Shown here: piece by piece, positions 39,106 through 52,272 of the stretch
Layout: every line of letters starts with the position of its first letter
Numbering within the stretch: position 1 is the stretch's first letter
From: Embiotoca jacksoni
Lineage: Eukaryota; Chordata; Actinopteri; Embiotocidae
NCBI GenBank assembly: GCA_022577435.1
Contig: JAKOON010000023.1
Span: 3,346,501-3,410,500 of the forward strand
Direction: 5' to 3'
Length of the DNA: 64,000 nt
Program-made: the position numbers and the translations under genes
Notes under the pieces: model-generated
Seen by the model: only the letters and a program-made list of their open reading frames with translations
Databases searched by the model: none
What the model was told of the DNA's origin: nothing

Positions 39106-39498
39106 AACCTTTTGATCCTTGAATGTCATACATTTATTAATTATTCACATTTTTATGCCACAAAATCCCACAACTACAAAAGCAGTTTTACAGCGTTGCT
39201 GTGTTATCACATGGTTTTGCAGCGATTCTCCATTGAAAGTTATTTTCTCAACTCTTGAAGTCCCTCGTTCGTTTTGCCAATTAGAACTATTGATTTGCAC
39301 ATTTTCGATCAGTAATTAATTTGGATGCAAACTGGTGTTTCATTGGCAGATCCTTTTAAAACAAAACTTGAAAGGGATTGTTTCAGCGAAAGCAGGATAT
39401 AGGATCATGGTCGTGACTTCTGCTTCAACAGTGCTGCAGGTCGTGACTGATTGTGAGGCTCGCACTTTTTGAACCATTAGGTTTCAAAACGAGATGTT

Positions 39499-39499
<1 letters not shown>

Positions 39500-39562
<63 letters not shown>
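39500..39562 (+). repeat. (TATC)n tetranucleotide microsatellite
   Basis: Sixteen or so uninterrupted TATC units between the KIAA1614-like gene and the TAL1-like gene. Confidence 0.97.
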
Positions 39563-39719
39563 CGCATGCACTCTATAATTTGTCATGTCGCCTATTTATT
39601 TGATTGCATACAAAGATAATTGCTTAATTTCATAAATTATTTGAGTTAAAAAAAAGACAGAAAAAAAGAGTAGAAAAACCGTTATTATTACGTACCTGTC
39701 ACTATTTAGGCTGTCCTGA

Positions 39720-40533
39720 ATGTGCTCTGATAGCATGTCACCGTTGATGCTCTGCTCTTTTATCTGATGCGACCAGAAGCCGATACGCTTTTATCTCCCC
39801 GAGCCATGACTCCCCACGGACCCCGGGGGAACCGCCGGCTAAGGCCCCAAACACAAACAATGACACACCAAAGCGCGTTTTTTTTTTTTTTTTAAATTTA
39901 TTTATTTAGCCTATTTATTGATAAAGAAATGGTGTCACATTCAATTAAGGCCTGGTCAACATAATTAGACACCATCATTTTTAGCAGCCCATTGTATTAG
40001 GAGCACATCCATCCTCAAGGCGCAGAAATGGATGAATGCATATATTATTTTAAGAATAAGATTAAATAAAAAATATAAATGTACAATAAAATCTACAAAA
40101 AAGGTAGAGGAGCACCTGCTATCATCGGTATCTTATTGCGGGAGAAATGGGCCTAGCTAAATAACCTATTGTTGAAAATTGAAATAGGTCAAAAGCCTAA
40201 CCCGAGCGGTTCTTTCTTTCTTCAAAAAAAAAAATTAAAAAAAAAAAAAAAAAAAAAAGCTCTACTATACAGGCTACTACTACCTCACGTTGTTACAGGC
40301 CGTTGCGCTGTGCCTGTTTGCTTTTTTTTTTTTTTTTAATGCTTTGCCCTCCACAAGACTATATAGCCCACGACAGCCAAATAATAATGAATCATTTCAT
40401 AAATAATGGGTTTAGGGGCTTATCGGGAATGAAGAGGCCGCTGCCGTGCGCTTATCTCACTCGGCCACATTGCGGCCTGTGTTCCGCTCCCCATACTGAG
40501 GGAGCGCACTGGATGCAGCGAGGAATAACTCAG

Positions 40534-40603
<70 letters not shown>

Positions 40604-40718
40604 ATACACACACACACAGCTCCACAACTGGCAGAAAAAAAAGAAAACCTCAGACATGGATGACCCACTCACAAAATGGCTCCACTTACACAGTAACATC
40701 AACAACACGGCTGGAACG
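39720..40718 (+). promoter_or_regulatory. Probable promoter and first exon region of the TAL1-like gene
   Basis: Short GC-richer blocks (39770-39845 and 40430-40510) stand out from AT-rich flanks. GATA-type motifs (TTATCT) occur at 39760-39765, 39791-39796 and 40452-40457. A donor ACG|GTAAGT at 40718/40719 suggests a first exon ending at 40718. The exon contains an ATG at 40656 starting a 21-codon open stretch. The 5' UTR also carries a (CA)n tract at 40536-40619. Vertebrate TAL1 promoters are known to use GATA sites. Confidence 0.5.
40536..40619 (+). repeat. (CA)n microsatellite
   Basis: About 84 bp of CA dinucleotides with two CATA interruptions, just upstream of the candidate first-exon ATG of the TAL1-like gene. 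Confidence 0.95.
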
Positions 40719-42029
40719 GTAAGTGCAAAAAATACGTCTCTTTATTTAAACCTGCGTATTTGTTGTTCCAAAAGCTGTGATTGGACTGCTGTCGTCTACA
40801 GTTTATTGCAGTAATGAGCGAAATATTAAGCCTATATTTTCTGCTTTTGTCCGATCGGTTGGTTGAGGCTGTGGGACGGAATATAACGGATGCGAGGCCT
40901 ATTGGAGAATTCCCAGAAATAAATGTGCGGCTTTTTTATTGGCGATGTCCGGTTCGTTTAAAATAATATTTATTGGACATCGAATTCATTACTAAAATAC
41001 CTGACAGTGGTGTGTGGTGTATATGACACACGCTTGATGTTTGACTGTAACAACAACAGCATTATGGCCTTCACCACGATTAAACAAAAATTAGGCAAGT
41101 CCACCTACCCGGATTATTAAAATGATTCGACCCAAGTATTTCTGAAGCTTCACGAGGTTTTTCTGGAATCAGCTGAAGACAGTGATTAAAGAAGAGATGT
41201 TATTTTAACGAGAAATATCACAAGATCTCTTCGTAGTCCTGGGATCCACAGTCTCTGTACAAGGCGACAATTTTACCCCCAAATCAACAGCAGACAGAAT
41301 CATCTTTTAATATATTCGTATGTGAATTAATTCAGAGTTCAAACGTAGGTAAGATAACAGCAAAAACTGTAACCTACTGGAGGCCAAGCAAGCGTGAGAT
41401 AAGAGCATATAGAAAGAAAACCACCACATGCACGAAGAGACCATAAAATAAAACGTTTGAACTCATCAGCTACAAGAAAACGATCAACTGGAGGCAGTTT
41501 CAGAAATGTACAACGAGGCTACAAAAAAATACATCACATCACATAGGCCTACCTGTTTGACTTTTAGACAAGCTCTCACACCCTCAGCATTTCACAAAAA
41601 AAATGTAGCCTCCTATCCTGGAGAACGGAGAAATATTTGAATTTAATAGTAATAGATTGTCAAATTAGTGTAATCATGTGGAAAATATTTAGGCTCTCCG
41701 AGCTTTTCTAAATAAATGCTATTTTAATATATCGAACAAAATATTAACTACGAGAAACAATAATCTAACCATCAATTATCTCCTGCGAATTGCAGTTTTA
41801 CATTATTTATATTGCTGGACATTCTGCGATTGATAATAATAATTGTAGCAAGAATAAAAATATTTTATAATAATGATAAATTATTAATTTCCTATAGGAT
41901 CACACGGACACCAAATGCGTCGTTATAGCTGGTATTTTGCGACTACAAATACTGTTCTGGACTCTGAATTAATCGAGGGAAATCTTATTTAGGACGTAGT
42001 GGACTCGAGCAAGTAGTGACGGTGTAAAG

Positions 42030-44469
42030 ATGATGGAAAAACGGCAGCAGGAGCTTTGTCCTGGGAGTCCCGATGCAGAATCCGGTCCTGTGAAGCGAGA
42101 GGACTCCTCCACCATCTCCAGACAGAACGGATGCAAGGAGGACGAGGAGCCGAGGAGAGAGGAGGGGGAGGAGGAGGAGAGGGGAGGGAGCTTCAAGGGG
42201 GTTGAGGAGACGGATGACGTTCCTCTGCAGAACTCGAGCAACGGGACCAGCATCAGCATCATCATCAACGGCGTTGCCAGGGAAACTGCCTCTCACAACG
42301 CCCTTGACCTGAAAAGGGAAGTGCCGGTGATCGAGCTCTCCAGGAGGGACGCTATAAAAGCGGTGGAACAGAGGACTGAAAGCCATTTGGTGCCGATCAC
42401 GGAACTTCGCAGACCTCCACCGCTGCCGCTGCCGCCGCAACGAGACGACGCTCGAATGGTCCAACTGAGCCCAAACGCGTTTCCTGTCCCGGCCCGGGCG
42501 ATGCTCTACAACCTGGCGCAGCCTCTCGCCGCCATCAACAGGTAAAGGTGGAGTCTGAAAAATAAAGAAAATCATATAGTTTCAGGAATGCACGTTTTAA
42601 CATCATTGGGAGGGAAAGTTTTAAGATTAAAGGCGTTTAGGCTACATGTTGCTCTGCTATGCCCTGCAGGAATAGAGCAGGGACAAAGATGATTGTAATC
42701 TGATTGAATGAGTTCACGTTATATTTAGCTTCATTCTTTAGCACGTGCATATTTGGCACAAGTTTAGACCATGTGTGTATGTGTCTGTGTATGTGTGCTC
42801 CTGGTGGAAGGAGTGGACAGTAAGGGTTAGAAAAAAAAAGCCAATTATGATAGAATTCATATATTCTTATATACCTGTGCACCTCTTGTCTGCTTTCTGT
42901 TGCTATAGTCTCGGAGGGGAGTCGGAGCAGTACAGTATGTACCCCAGCAACAGGGTAAAGCGCCGCCCGGCGCCTTATGAGGTTGAACTCGACGAGGGTA
43001 GGCGCATTTTAGATCTTTATAAGTATGGTAAGACGCACTTCTGCTGTGTCCTCCTTCTGCCAATTTAGTCCCCCAAACGTCCCTTCCTCATCTCCATTGT
43101 CATTCATCCACTGACATGGATCTATAGTGTATCTAATCTGAGTATTGCAGAAGATGCCTTGCAAAAAAGAAAATTCTGAAAGTGGCTAACCCCAGAGGAA
43201 TAAATACATCATAATTCATGGCATAAACAAATGCTGCTAATCTGAATGTCAAATACATGTACCTGCATGGCATGAAAGTAAGCCTTTTTCAAGCGGATTT
43301 AGGGTTAATTTCATTTGAAACATCCTTTCCTCTGCTGCCCACTCACTGCCATATACAGGGGTGGAGGATGGGGGTGCTGCTGCCTCCATGCCAAGGTTTT
43401 ACTGCAGAGTGGGCTGAAGGATTAAGATACACTGGGTGTGTTCCAAGGGCAACAATAGCCTAGAAGACACCATTGTTGGGGGTGGGAGGATGTGACTACC
43501 TGCAGTGGAGCATTTTATTATGCCTAAATAAATAAAAAGTACATAGAATGCCTAATAGCGAACACACGGTCTCCCTAACACACGTTCATAGGGCTTGGAA
43601 TGCCAAACGACCTATATCTCTTGTATAATATGAAAAGCATACAGCACAACTTATGCTCCATCATGTAAAAATCAACGATCGTACAGAGGACCTTTTTTTT
43701 TTTTTTAAACTTTGTTGTTTTAGTAGCTACAGTCATTTTTTTCTCAGAACCGTTGTGCATCTGATCTCCCGCTGCTACTTCTTCCACTCTTATTTTTGCA
43801 CTTGAATCGCTCCACCGCTTTACGAACTACATTTTGTGATTCAGCTCTGCATTTCATGTTTTGCGTTACTTTCTGTATCACTGCCTTGTCACCTTACCCT
43901 GTCCCTGTCTGTCTTTCTCCCTCCTTTTTCCTCTGCTAGCCGGCCAGCCAAAGATTGTACGTCGTATCTTCACAAACAGTCGTGAACGTTGGCGGCAGCA
44001 GAATGTAAACGGGGCATTTTCAGAGCTCCGTAAACTCATCCCCACTCACCCTCCAGACAAGAAGCTGAGCAAAAATGAGATCCTGCGGCTCGCTATGAAA
44101 TACATCAGTTTCCTCTCCAACCTCCTGGAGGATCAGGATGGAGGGAGGAATGTTGGCAGCACAACTGATGGGGAGACGGGGCTTCTTGTCGGGGTTGCAG
44201 CCCACGAGGGGGGGCCTCAGGGTGGACCACACCAGGACACAGTCGTGGGCTTGGCCAGGGATGATCTTCTGGAGACAATGTCACCAGGCTCCAGCTGTGG
44301 AAGCCTGCCTGATGGCGACGCTGAAGGCAGTCCTGAGAGCTTTATGGAGGACCAGGACTCACCTCCAGCTCCAAGGACTCTATCAGCATCACGTGGGCCC
44401 CAACTGCATCTAGCTGCTCGGGATCTGAGGCGCAATGGACGCCCATTAGATGGCTCCAGCCGCCGATGA
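42030..44469 (+). CDS. tal1: TAL1/SCL-type basic helix-loop-helix transcription factor
   Basis: Nuclear class II bHLH factor that pairs with E-proteins on E-boxes and drives haematopoietic and endothelial development with GATA, LMO2 and LDB1. Exons are 42030-42541, 42909-42997 and 43940-44469, 1131 nt, 376 aa, GT-AG and in frame. The bHLH is about residues 208-262: RRIFTNSRERWRQQNVNGAF, then LRKLIPTHPPDKKLSKNEIL and LAMKYISFL. TAL1-specific blocks are INGVARET, VPVIELSRR, ITELRRPPPLPLP, RMVQLSP, ALPARAMLY-like PARAMLYNLAQPLA, NRVKRRPAPYEVE and the C-terminal MSPGSSCGS. LYL1 is the alternative, but its HLH and flanking blocks fit less well. Helix 2 (YISFLSNLLEDQ) differs from the usual TAL1 form, so this may be a second fish tal1 copy. 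The N-terminus is acidic and Glu-rich. The start MMEK matches remembered fish TAL1. Confidence 0.85.
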
Positions 44470-45975
44470 TGCTGATGCCAACAGACCACGGACACAACAC
44501 CTGAGACTGAAAGGGAGCAAGGAGAGAGACTTAAAAAGAGATGGATATGCTCACGACCCTGTTAGCTTTGAGTGATCAGAGTAGGAAGGAGAATCGAGCT
44601 CCACATAGTGAGATATTGGTGTCAAAAACGGATCACGGGCGCTTTATTTTCTCCACACTACACCCGAGTAGTGCTGATAAATAGCTTGGTTGAATTAGAT
44701 CCAGCAAAACACTTGTAAATTCTGCATGTCTCATGTCTTTGACTGACCTGTGGATGAAAACTTTCTGTGTTTTGAAAGTTCCAAAGACTCAATAATCTAA
44801 AACTGAAAAATTAAAGGAAGGGCAAACAAACAAAAAAAACAAACAATAATTATTCAAGAGACAGATTTTTGATGTGTATTGATGAGGATCAATGCTTCAC
44901 TAATGGCACTATTAATTACAATATAACACAGCCAAAATATAATCACCTCTCTTGGTAGGTGCTGCAAGTAAATGGTTGTAAAATGTCAATAAGGTAAACC
45001 TGGAAATATGTGCCCAACAAAATGGATGCGTTAGAAAAATGACGCAAAAGAAACTTTGCCTCAGTCGGAGGCCTTAAAGTAAACAGACCGGACTCTAAAT
45101 GTGCCCATGCAGTTACATATGTATTGTAAATAGCTTTATATTTCCACTGCACAATGTAATAACAGCGACTCAAATTCAAGTCATGTGGTTTAAAATGTAC
45201 TATAGTGTGTTTGTCAATGGGTTTACTTGCAAAATTGTCTTTTAGGAGACAAGGAGAGAGAGGAGAGAGAGGAGAGAAGAGGTTAGACAAACTCAAAATG
45301 TAAAGTGAGCAACTGAACATAAAGTACATCAAATGTGGTACCATTCACTTCTGTTACACTTTGGTGATGAGAAAATGACACCAAATAATAATTCAAGACA
45401 GACAAACAGTTTCACTGCCTGGAATGAATATATCTATTTGAAATTGCTGTGGAGGTACAAGACATGCAGTGTTCTTTAAAGTGTACAAAACATGGGTCAA
45501 ATGAAATCATGAACTGACTCATGCTGTCCTTTTGATATGAATGTTTAAGTGTTTTTTTTTTTTTTTTTAACTGTAATGCAGTTGTAGTTTAGTAAGGTAC
45601 ACGAATAAATCCCTTCATTGCCGCATTTCACATGTACACGTGCAAACATACACACGTGAGGCATGCGTGGAAGCACAGACACAACACCACCACCACCACC
45701 ACCACCATCGCACAGTGTTAATATCATAAGAACACCAGCAGTTTTCTGACAAAGACAGTTATGTATTGCTCACTGTTGTTGGTTATTCTGCTTTTTCAGC
45801 AGGACCTATATTGGTACCTTTGGTAACTATGGTATTTTATGAATTGCAGTAAAGGGACATTGTACGTTTGGTTATGACATATTTGTTGTATGATAGCTGT
45901 AATTATAAATATATCCAATGTCAGATTGATGAATTTTATACAAAACCCCTGAATAAAACACACGGATGAAAAGTT
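44470..45975 (+). other. Probable 3' UTR of the TAL1-like gene
   Basis: Non-coding sequence after the TGA at 44467-44469. The most convincing AATAAA is at 45952-45957; an earlier ATTAAA lies near 44811. Length would be about 1.5 kb. It includes (ACC)n near 45690-45705. Confidence 0.45.
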
Positions 45976-46846
45976 TTGTATATTTGATCTCACTCAAGCA
46001 TGTTGTGGGTCTAATTCAATTCAATTCAAGAAACTGTGCTGAACATGATCATCTTGTGCCATACCACATCACACATGACATTTTTTTTCTATTTTTTTTA
46101 ACCATTATTTCGGAATTGCATAATCTAAGTGACATCCCTGAACTCAGATCTTTTCATGCTTTCCCACCTTATCTGCACAGTGTATAGCTAAAACCACAAC
46201 CTCCTCAGAGAAACTCCTCCAGTGGACGCTGGAATCCTCACTTCCTCCCAACAAGTGACAACTTCCTTTGGAGGTTAACATGGCTCGGTGACCTGCAGGA
46301 TATCCTGCCATTGTGAAAGTGGTTTTGACAGCCTCCGCTGCACTCGTTTGCCTGCTGTTGTGGCTGTACACATTGTGCAACTGCCATACTGACCAAGACT
46401 CCCCCGCCCATAAGTTATTCACTTACGCAACAGGAAAGTTATGTTCATCAACTTGTGTTCTTTTAAAATTATTTATATATATATAAATGTATATATCTTA
46501 AGAATAAATTCAGCTTTTTATGAAATCTTCTTCCCTATATTCCAAAACTTTACCAAGTGGGCGTTGCCACCAGTACCACTACTACAACAGAATCAGCACT
46601 TAGACATTTCTAAAGGCAATAATTGCTTGCAGAGAGCATCAGAGACATCCAGGTGTTTGGAGACCTCTCCTGTGCTCTGCTCTGGCTCTGCTGGGACTCC
46701 ACTGAGGGGCTGTCTGGGTTAATGCCTGCCAAACATTTACCTGCTTCAGTGTTCCTCTCTCCAAAAAGACGCAGACTCACAAAAGAAAGAGGTACAGGAA
46801 GTGTATATGAGGGATTGAAAGACAGGGAGTGAGAGGAAGATTGTGG

Positions 46847-47098
<252 letters not shown>

Positions 47099-47398
47099 TG
47101 AGCTGGTGCGTGTGTGTGTGTTTATCAGCTCAGTGCAGATGGGTGGCAGAGTGGCTCTTGCAGCCAAATGATTCAGTATGCTAATGAGTTGTTATCTGTG
47201 GTGCTGCAGGAACAATATACTGTCTTTCTCACAGTGGGAATCCAGCCTGCTGGGGACAGATTACACTGCACACACCGCCAAGGTAGTTATTTATATTTTC
47301 ACACAGAGTAGTAGAAAATACATAAATGCACACACACACACTTATGCACACATATTCAGAGATAGGCCTATAAACAAATAAGCAAAATAACACTTTAA

Positions 47399-47399
<1 letters not shown>

Positions 47400-47454
<55 letters not shown>
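47400..47454 (+). repeat. (CA)n microsatellite
   Basis: About 55 bp of CA dinucleotides, the opposite orientation to the GT arrays 300 bp upstream. Confidence 0.97.
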
Positions 47455-47456
<2 letters not shown>

Positions 47457-49591
47457 ACCATCGCCACGAACCACAGCATAAATAAGGTGGAAATCTGACA
47501 GAAATGTATGTCCTTCACCAGCAGATGGAGATGTCATTCTGAGCTTTTCACTTTATCAAGTTTCATTATGTTTCTGTTCTGTATTCTTCATTAAGTTATA
47601 CATATTGTGCGACATATTAAACTTGTATTTTCATCAGCTCATAATGCTCAAATCAATTTTCCAATCAATAAAATTTGTCCAATTTTGAGAATTATTTTAG
47701 CTTAGAAGATACAACAGATAGAAAAGTGCTATAAGAAGTAAAAAAAAAAAAAGAAAAGTACAAAACTGAATACATTTGTTCACTAAATAATTCACCAAAA
47801 AAAATGGTGTCATTTAAAATGCACACACTGCATTTAACTACAATTAAGTAGCGATCATTGCGTGATTTCTATTCTTTTGGCTTTATCGTAGACGCATACA
47901 GATTCAGCTCAAGTGTTGGATTTTTTTAGTTTTTTAAATCACCAGCTTCTTAATTATTTTTTTTATTTATAAAATAAGAACATGAGAAACAAAAATAAAG
48001 ACTGTCTTTGATGATGTTCATTTGGACATGATAAAAAAAAATTCCCAGTGTCTATTATGCCACAATATTTCATGTTACAGTAAGTGTTTGTTTCCTTGTG
48101 TGCTGCGGGCTCCAGCTTTGGTTACATTTACATCGAACACTGAGTTACTCTCAGGAAAACAGAGGAAATATACATGTTCTGTGGTGCAAGTGAAAAATTC
48201 CAAGTCTCATGCAGATTTGTATAAAAATGAATCAGACATGCATAAATCCTAAAAGCACTCATTAGTATATTGTAATGGTAAATGAATATGAAATTCTTAG
48301 ATATATGCCCAGTTTATTGTTGTGCAATAATTTAACAATCAAAGAATGTGAATAACTTGCGACAATTTTAAAGGATTTTGATTTAAAATAAAAAGTCCAA
48401 ACTTAAAAGGTAAATCATACCACTTTGCTGAGGAGATTTCGGAACAGATTTGTGATTAATTCCTTAAATACTGACTTCATTAACAGTGAAGATTTCACCA
48501 CACAGATGTTCTTAATCCTCTATCAGTCATGGAATTTGAGGATCATTTTCTGTGGAAAAAAGAAGATGTCAGAAGAAGAGAAGACATAAGGCAAACTTAC
48601 GCATGAAGCAGGTATAAACTTCAAGATGTTCAAAACTTGAGAATATATCACAAACTGTATCTCGCTCCATTTGTGATGAGACTCATGTTGTCTGTTATGA
48701 AATATTTCTAATACACCTACTTAAGATTTCTGGCAAAGTTAGATAAATAAATACTTTTATTTTTCTTGTTGTTTTTAATAAAAGATTTTCCCTGAACCCA
48801 TAAAGTAATAATTACGACACTGCACAGTGAAAAAGCTTTTGAATCCGAATCCCCTAGTCATTTAACAAATATGTCACTACATAAAATTGTCTCAAAAGCC
48901 TCTCAATGTAACAAATGCTAAATACAATTAATCTTCTGAATGGATTGCTGTGGTGAAAAGGAATACGAGTTATTATCAGTTATAATCTGGAGAGAGGGCT
49001 CGACTGTTTAGAGTCTAATGAGATATAGCATTCGTAAAAGTCAATGCTATTTTTCATTTTACCCTGTGGGGACACTGGAGTATAATTGATGTTGCACCTT
49101 GCTCTGCAGCAGAGGGTTATCCTCCCTGTTCAGGGCCAAGGCAGCCAATCTGTTGTTCCAGTATGGGTGTGTGGTATCAACGAGGCTTCAAATCTTATTT
49201 ATATCAGCTTGTATGACGTATTTTTTAAAAATCATATCTGTCTTCTGTGTTTCTGTGAATCTTATTCACCTACACGACTGCTTTTAATCTTTGCTGATGA
49301 GTAGGAGAAAGAACATTATTTCATTTCTGTTCTTGCTGCTGTTTTTATTATTCAGTGTTTTACAGTCCCCAACAAGTCACCGTTGGCAAAATGAACCAAA
49401 TTCAGGGATTTCAACTAAGCAGAGGCCGAGCTGTGGTGAATGACAAGTGGGAGCTAGAAATGGTGTGTAAAAGTCCAGAAGAATCTTGGTAACATTACCT
49501 CTTTGTTGTTTTGCCTTCAATAAGTGAACAAAAACATATTGAGTCGAGAATTGATTTTGGTGCATTTAAACTGTTCTTTTGCACTATTCTA

Positions 49592-50149
49592 TTTATTTAA
49601 CATTTTGATGATGAAGTATCAATTTCTTAGACTCTGTCTGCAGCAATTTTTAATGACAATTATTTTCTTCTTCTTCAGCCTAATACCTGGGTATAAAATA
49701 ATGTCCAGTGCATCTTTGTAAAAGTTGAGGATCTTGCGCCCTCTAGTGACCAAATGCAATTATACATGATTGACTTCAATTATGTATCCAAACTCGGAAA
49801 TGGCTCACTGACACAGAGCTTATCTATCCTCGTTGCAACGACAAATGGTTCATGAATAAGATCATCTTTCTGTTTCTAAGTAAATGAGACTCAAGGGTAA
49901 TTCATTTCAAGCTGAGTCATTTTTAATGCAGTGTCAAAAAGAACGGAAATATTGCGTACAGCGGTGTAATCAAGCCTCATTCATCTCACGCATTTGGTTT
50001 GATTAACGCAGCAACAACAAGCAGAGAATAAGCGTCCGGATATTTAGCTGAATCACAATGATTTGACAGAGCAGCGCAAAAGGCTGAAGGCTGTGCAAGC
50101 ACCTACAAGAAGTTAAATTCAGAGCTCAGTTTAGGTCAGAGGTTTGCGG
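49592..50149 (-). other. Probable 3' UTR of otol1
   Basis: Sequence following the stop codon on the - strand. An AATAAA on the - strand (TTTATT at 49592-49597 on +) gives a 3' UTR of about 550 nt. Contains a CTCF-like motif at 49734-49750. Confidence 0.4.
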
Positions 50150-52061
50150 TCACAGGTTTTCCGTAGCAGCTGGTTTGTTCTTTGAGTCTGGGTAAAGCAG
50201 GAAGCCGGAGAAAGTGCTGTCATCCTCATTGCTGGAGTAAACTCCATTCCAGTCCCTCAGCGTCTCCAGCCACACCTGGTCACCTTCGCTCAGCTGCAGC
50301 AGTGCCAGGTTGGAGGCCTGATCGATATCCTGGCCATACAGAGAATCTCTTGTCCGCAGCTTCTTTATCCCGTTAACCACCAGGGCAGCACGCACGGGCC
50401 GGTTGCGCACAGTGATGTGATAACTGAATAAGTAGACCCCCGGGTAGGTGACGTTAAACTTACTAAGTGCTGGATCCCAGTGCCCCTCCCCGTTGTAAAA
50501 CACCTTATCAAACTTCACAGGCAGGCTGGGTGGAGGGAAGGAGCGGCTGGGGAACAAACCCACACTGAAAGCAGAGCGAACCTGCTCCGCACTTTCACCG
50601 GGAGGGCCTTTAGGGCCCCGAGGCCCACGCCCTCCTTTCAGTCCCCGCTCCCCCCTCAACCCTGCCATGCCCCTCCCACCCGGTAGTCCTGGAGGCCCTC
50701 TGGCCCCAGTATCCCCCTTCCCTCCTGGAGGCCCGGGGACCCCCCTTTCTCCCTTTGTACCGTCAGTTCCATTCACCCCTGGGGGGCCCATTTCACCTCT
50801 CAGACCACGCTCTCCCACATCACCTTTGTCACCCGGTAAACACTCGCCTGTAAGTCCTTGTTCGCCTTTCTGACCCTTTGTCCCAGGTATCCCTGAGGGA
50901 CCCATAGGCCCCTCACGACCAGCACTGCCCTTAGTCCCATTCAGGCCAGGCTCTCCTCTTTCTCCAGGGTCCCCTTTCAATCCACTGAAGCCACGTTCAC
51001 CTTTCTCTCCTCTGGGGCCCGGATCACCTGTAGTATGTGGAGAGGTTATGTTCGTATAGGAACAGAAGTTTCAAATGGGATGCGCTTCAGTTTTCCAGTA
51101 AGATATTTAATTTTACAGGTTTATGAGGTGAATTTATGCATTTTAATCAAACAATACTTCAATAGATTATCTAAAAATCTCTGCCCAAGTTCTTGTGGTA
51201 AACTACACACCTTTTTCTCCAGATTTTCCTGGGATCCCAGGAGTGCCAGGTAGACCCACAGGTCCTTGATCACCTTTTTCACCTGTAGCATTTTTGATAA
51301 ATAAAGTGCAGAAAATAACATCCAAAAAGTACTTATACAAAGCAGCGTTTTGAAAAAGAGGAGAGAGGCATGGAGAGAGAGAAACCGAGAGACATTCAAG
51401 AACTCTCTTGATGTTAAGCTCCTTTGTACCTATGTCGCCATTGAGGCCATTGGCTCCGGGTAATCCCGCTGGTCCTGGAAGTCCTCTGGGCCCTGTCTCT
51501 CCCTTCTCTCCTGGCAACCCTGTAAAACAGATAAGAGTAGGAGGAAGGACAAACTGTGGCCTCCAAAAGGTAATTTTCCAGAAAATAAAAATCCATCTTA
51601 CCCAGGGGGCCCTTCTCTCCTGGTGGCCCTAGTGGTCCTCTTTCTCCCACGGGCCCTACAGGACCTCGTTCTGGTGGACAGCACTCACAAACGTTGAAAA
51701 AGCATTCGTTGTAGTCGAGGCTATAGTTTCCATGGGTGTTCCCGGGGGGCACTATGGCATCAGCGTGAAATTCGGTTGGATAGGTGTCGATGGAGAAGGT
51801 GGTGCTGTCTGTAGGGGACAAGGAGTACGCATCCGACATAATCTCAGTGGTTTCCTCTGTGTGCGGGCTGTTGGTCGGGGATGGGGTTGTCGTGGTGGTC
51901 CGTCCAATTCCGACGCCCCCACCTCCACCGCTGCTCCCGGCTCGAGGGGGCTTCTTTGTGCTCTGGGGTTTGGGCCAGCGCGTGGTTCGGGCACCTGAGG
52001 TCAGCACGGCCGCCAGGGCCACGAAGAGAGCGGTCAGGACGACGAGGCGAACGGACGGCAT
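50150..52061 (-). CDS. otol1: Otolin-1, inner-ear collagen with C1q domain
   Basis: Secreted short-chain collagen that scaffolds otoliths or otoconia with otoconin-type matrix proteins. Exons (- strand): 51602-52061, 51430-51519, 51211-51282 and 50150-51027, 1500 nt, 499 aa. Order of parts: signal peptide about residues 1-23 (VVLTALFVALAAVLTSG); Ser/Thr-rich N-terminal region; Cys cluster at 120, 125, 127 and 128 (NECFFNVCECCPPER), a mark of otolin; Gly-X-Y collagen region about 133-351; C1q/TNF-like head about 357-492 (FYNGEGHWDP, YPGVYLFSYHITV, FSGFLLYPD). Exons 2 and 3 are 90 and 72 nt, multiples of 9 as in collagens. One Gly-X-Y break, GECLPG, places a Cys at about 270. NYS and NVT glycosylation sequons are present. 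The start at 52061 is chosen because it begins the signal peptide. Confidence 0.95.
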
Positions 52062-52272
52062 GCTGAAGTCTTGAAACGATGATCTGATGGAAGTCAGAGG
52101 AACGCAGATGAAGGAGGCGCAGCACCGGTCATTTTCTGTTGCAATGCAGTTGGTCCACAATGTAAAAACAAAGCAACAAGTGCATCTTACCTGCTGATGT
52201 AGAGGGTGTTGACTCTTCACTCCATCCCCTCCGAATAGTGATCGATGCTGTTTACCTTCCTTCCTTTTATTG
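52062..52272 (-). promoter_or_regulatory. otol1 5' UTR, short intron and TATA-like promoter
   Basis: On the - strand a TATA-like CAATAAAAGG lies at 52263-52272, placing a start near 52235. A donor CAG|GTAAGA at 52191/52190 and an acceptor after a polypyrimidine stretch (CTTCCATCAG, exon from 52083) suggest a small non-coding exon and a 107-bp intron before the start codon. A TATA promoter fits a tissue-restricted gene. Confidence 0.4.

Noticed and set aside
50182..50873. + strand proline-rich open frames opposite otol1
   Set aside because: Antisense of Gly-X-Y codons, a usual artefact of collagen genes.
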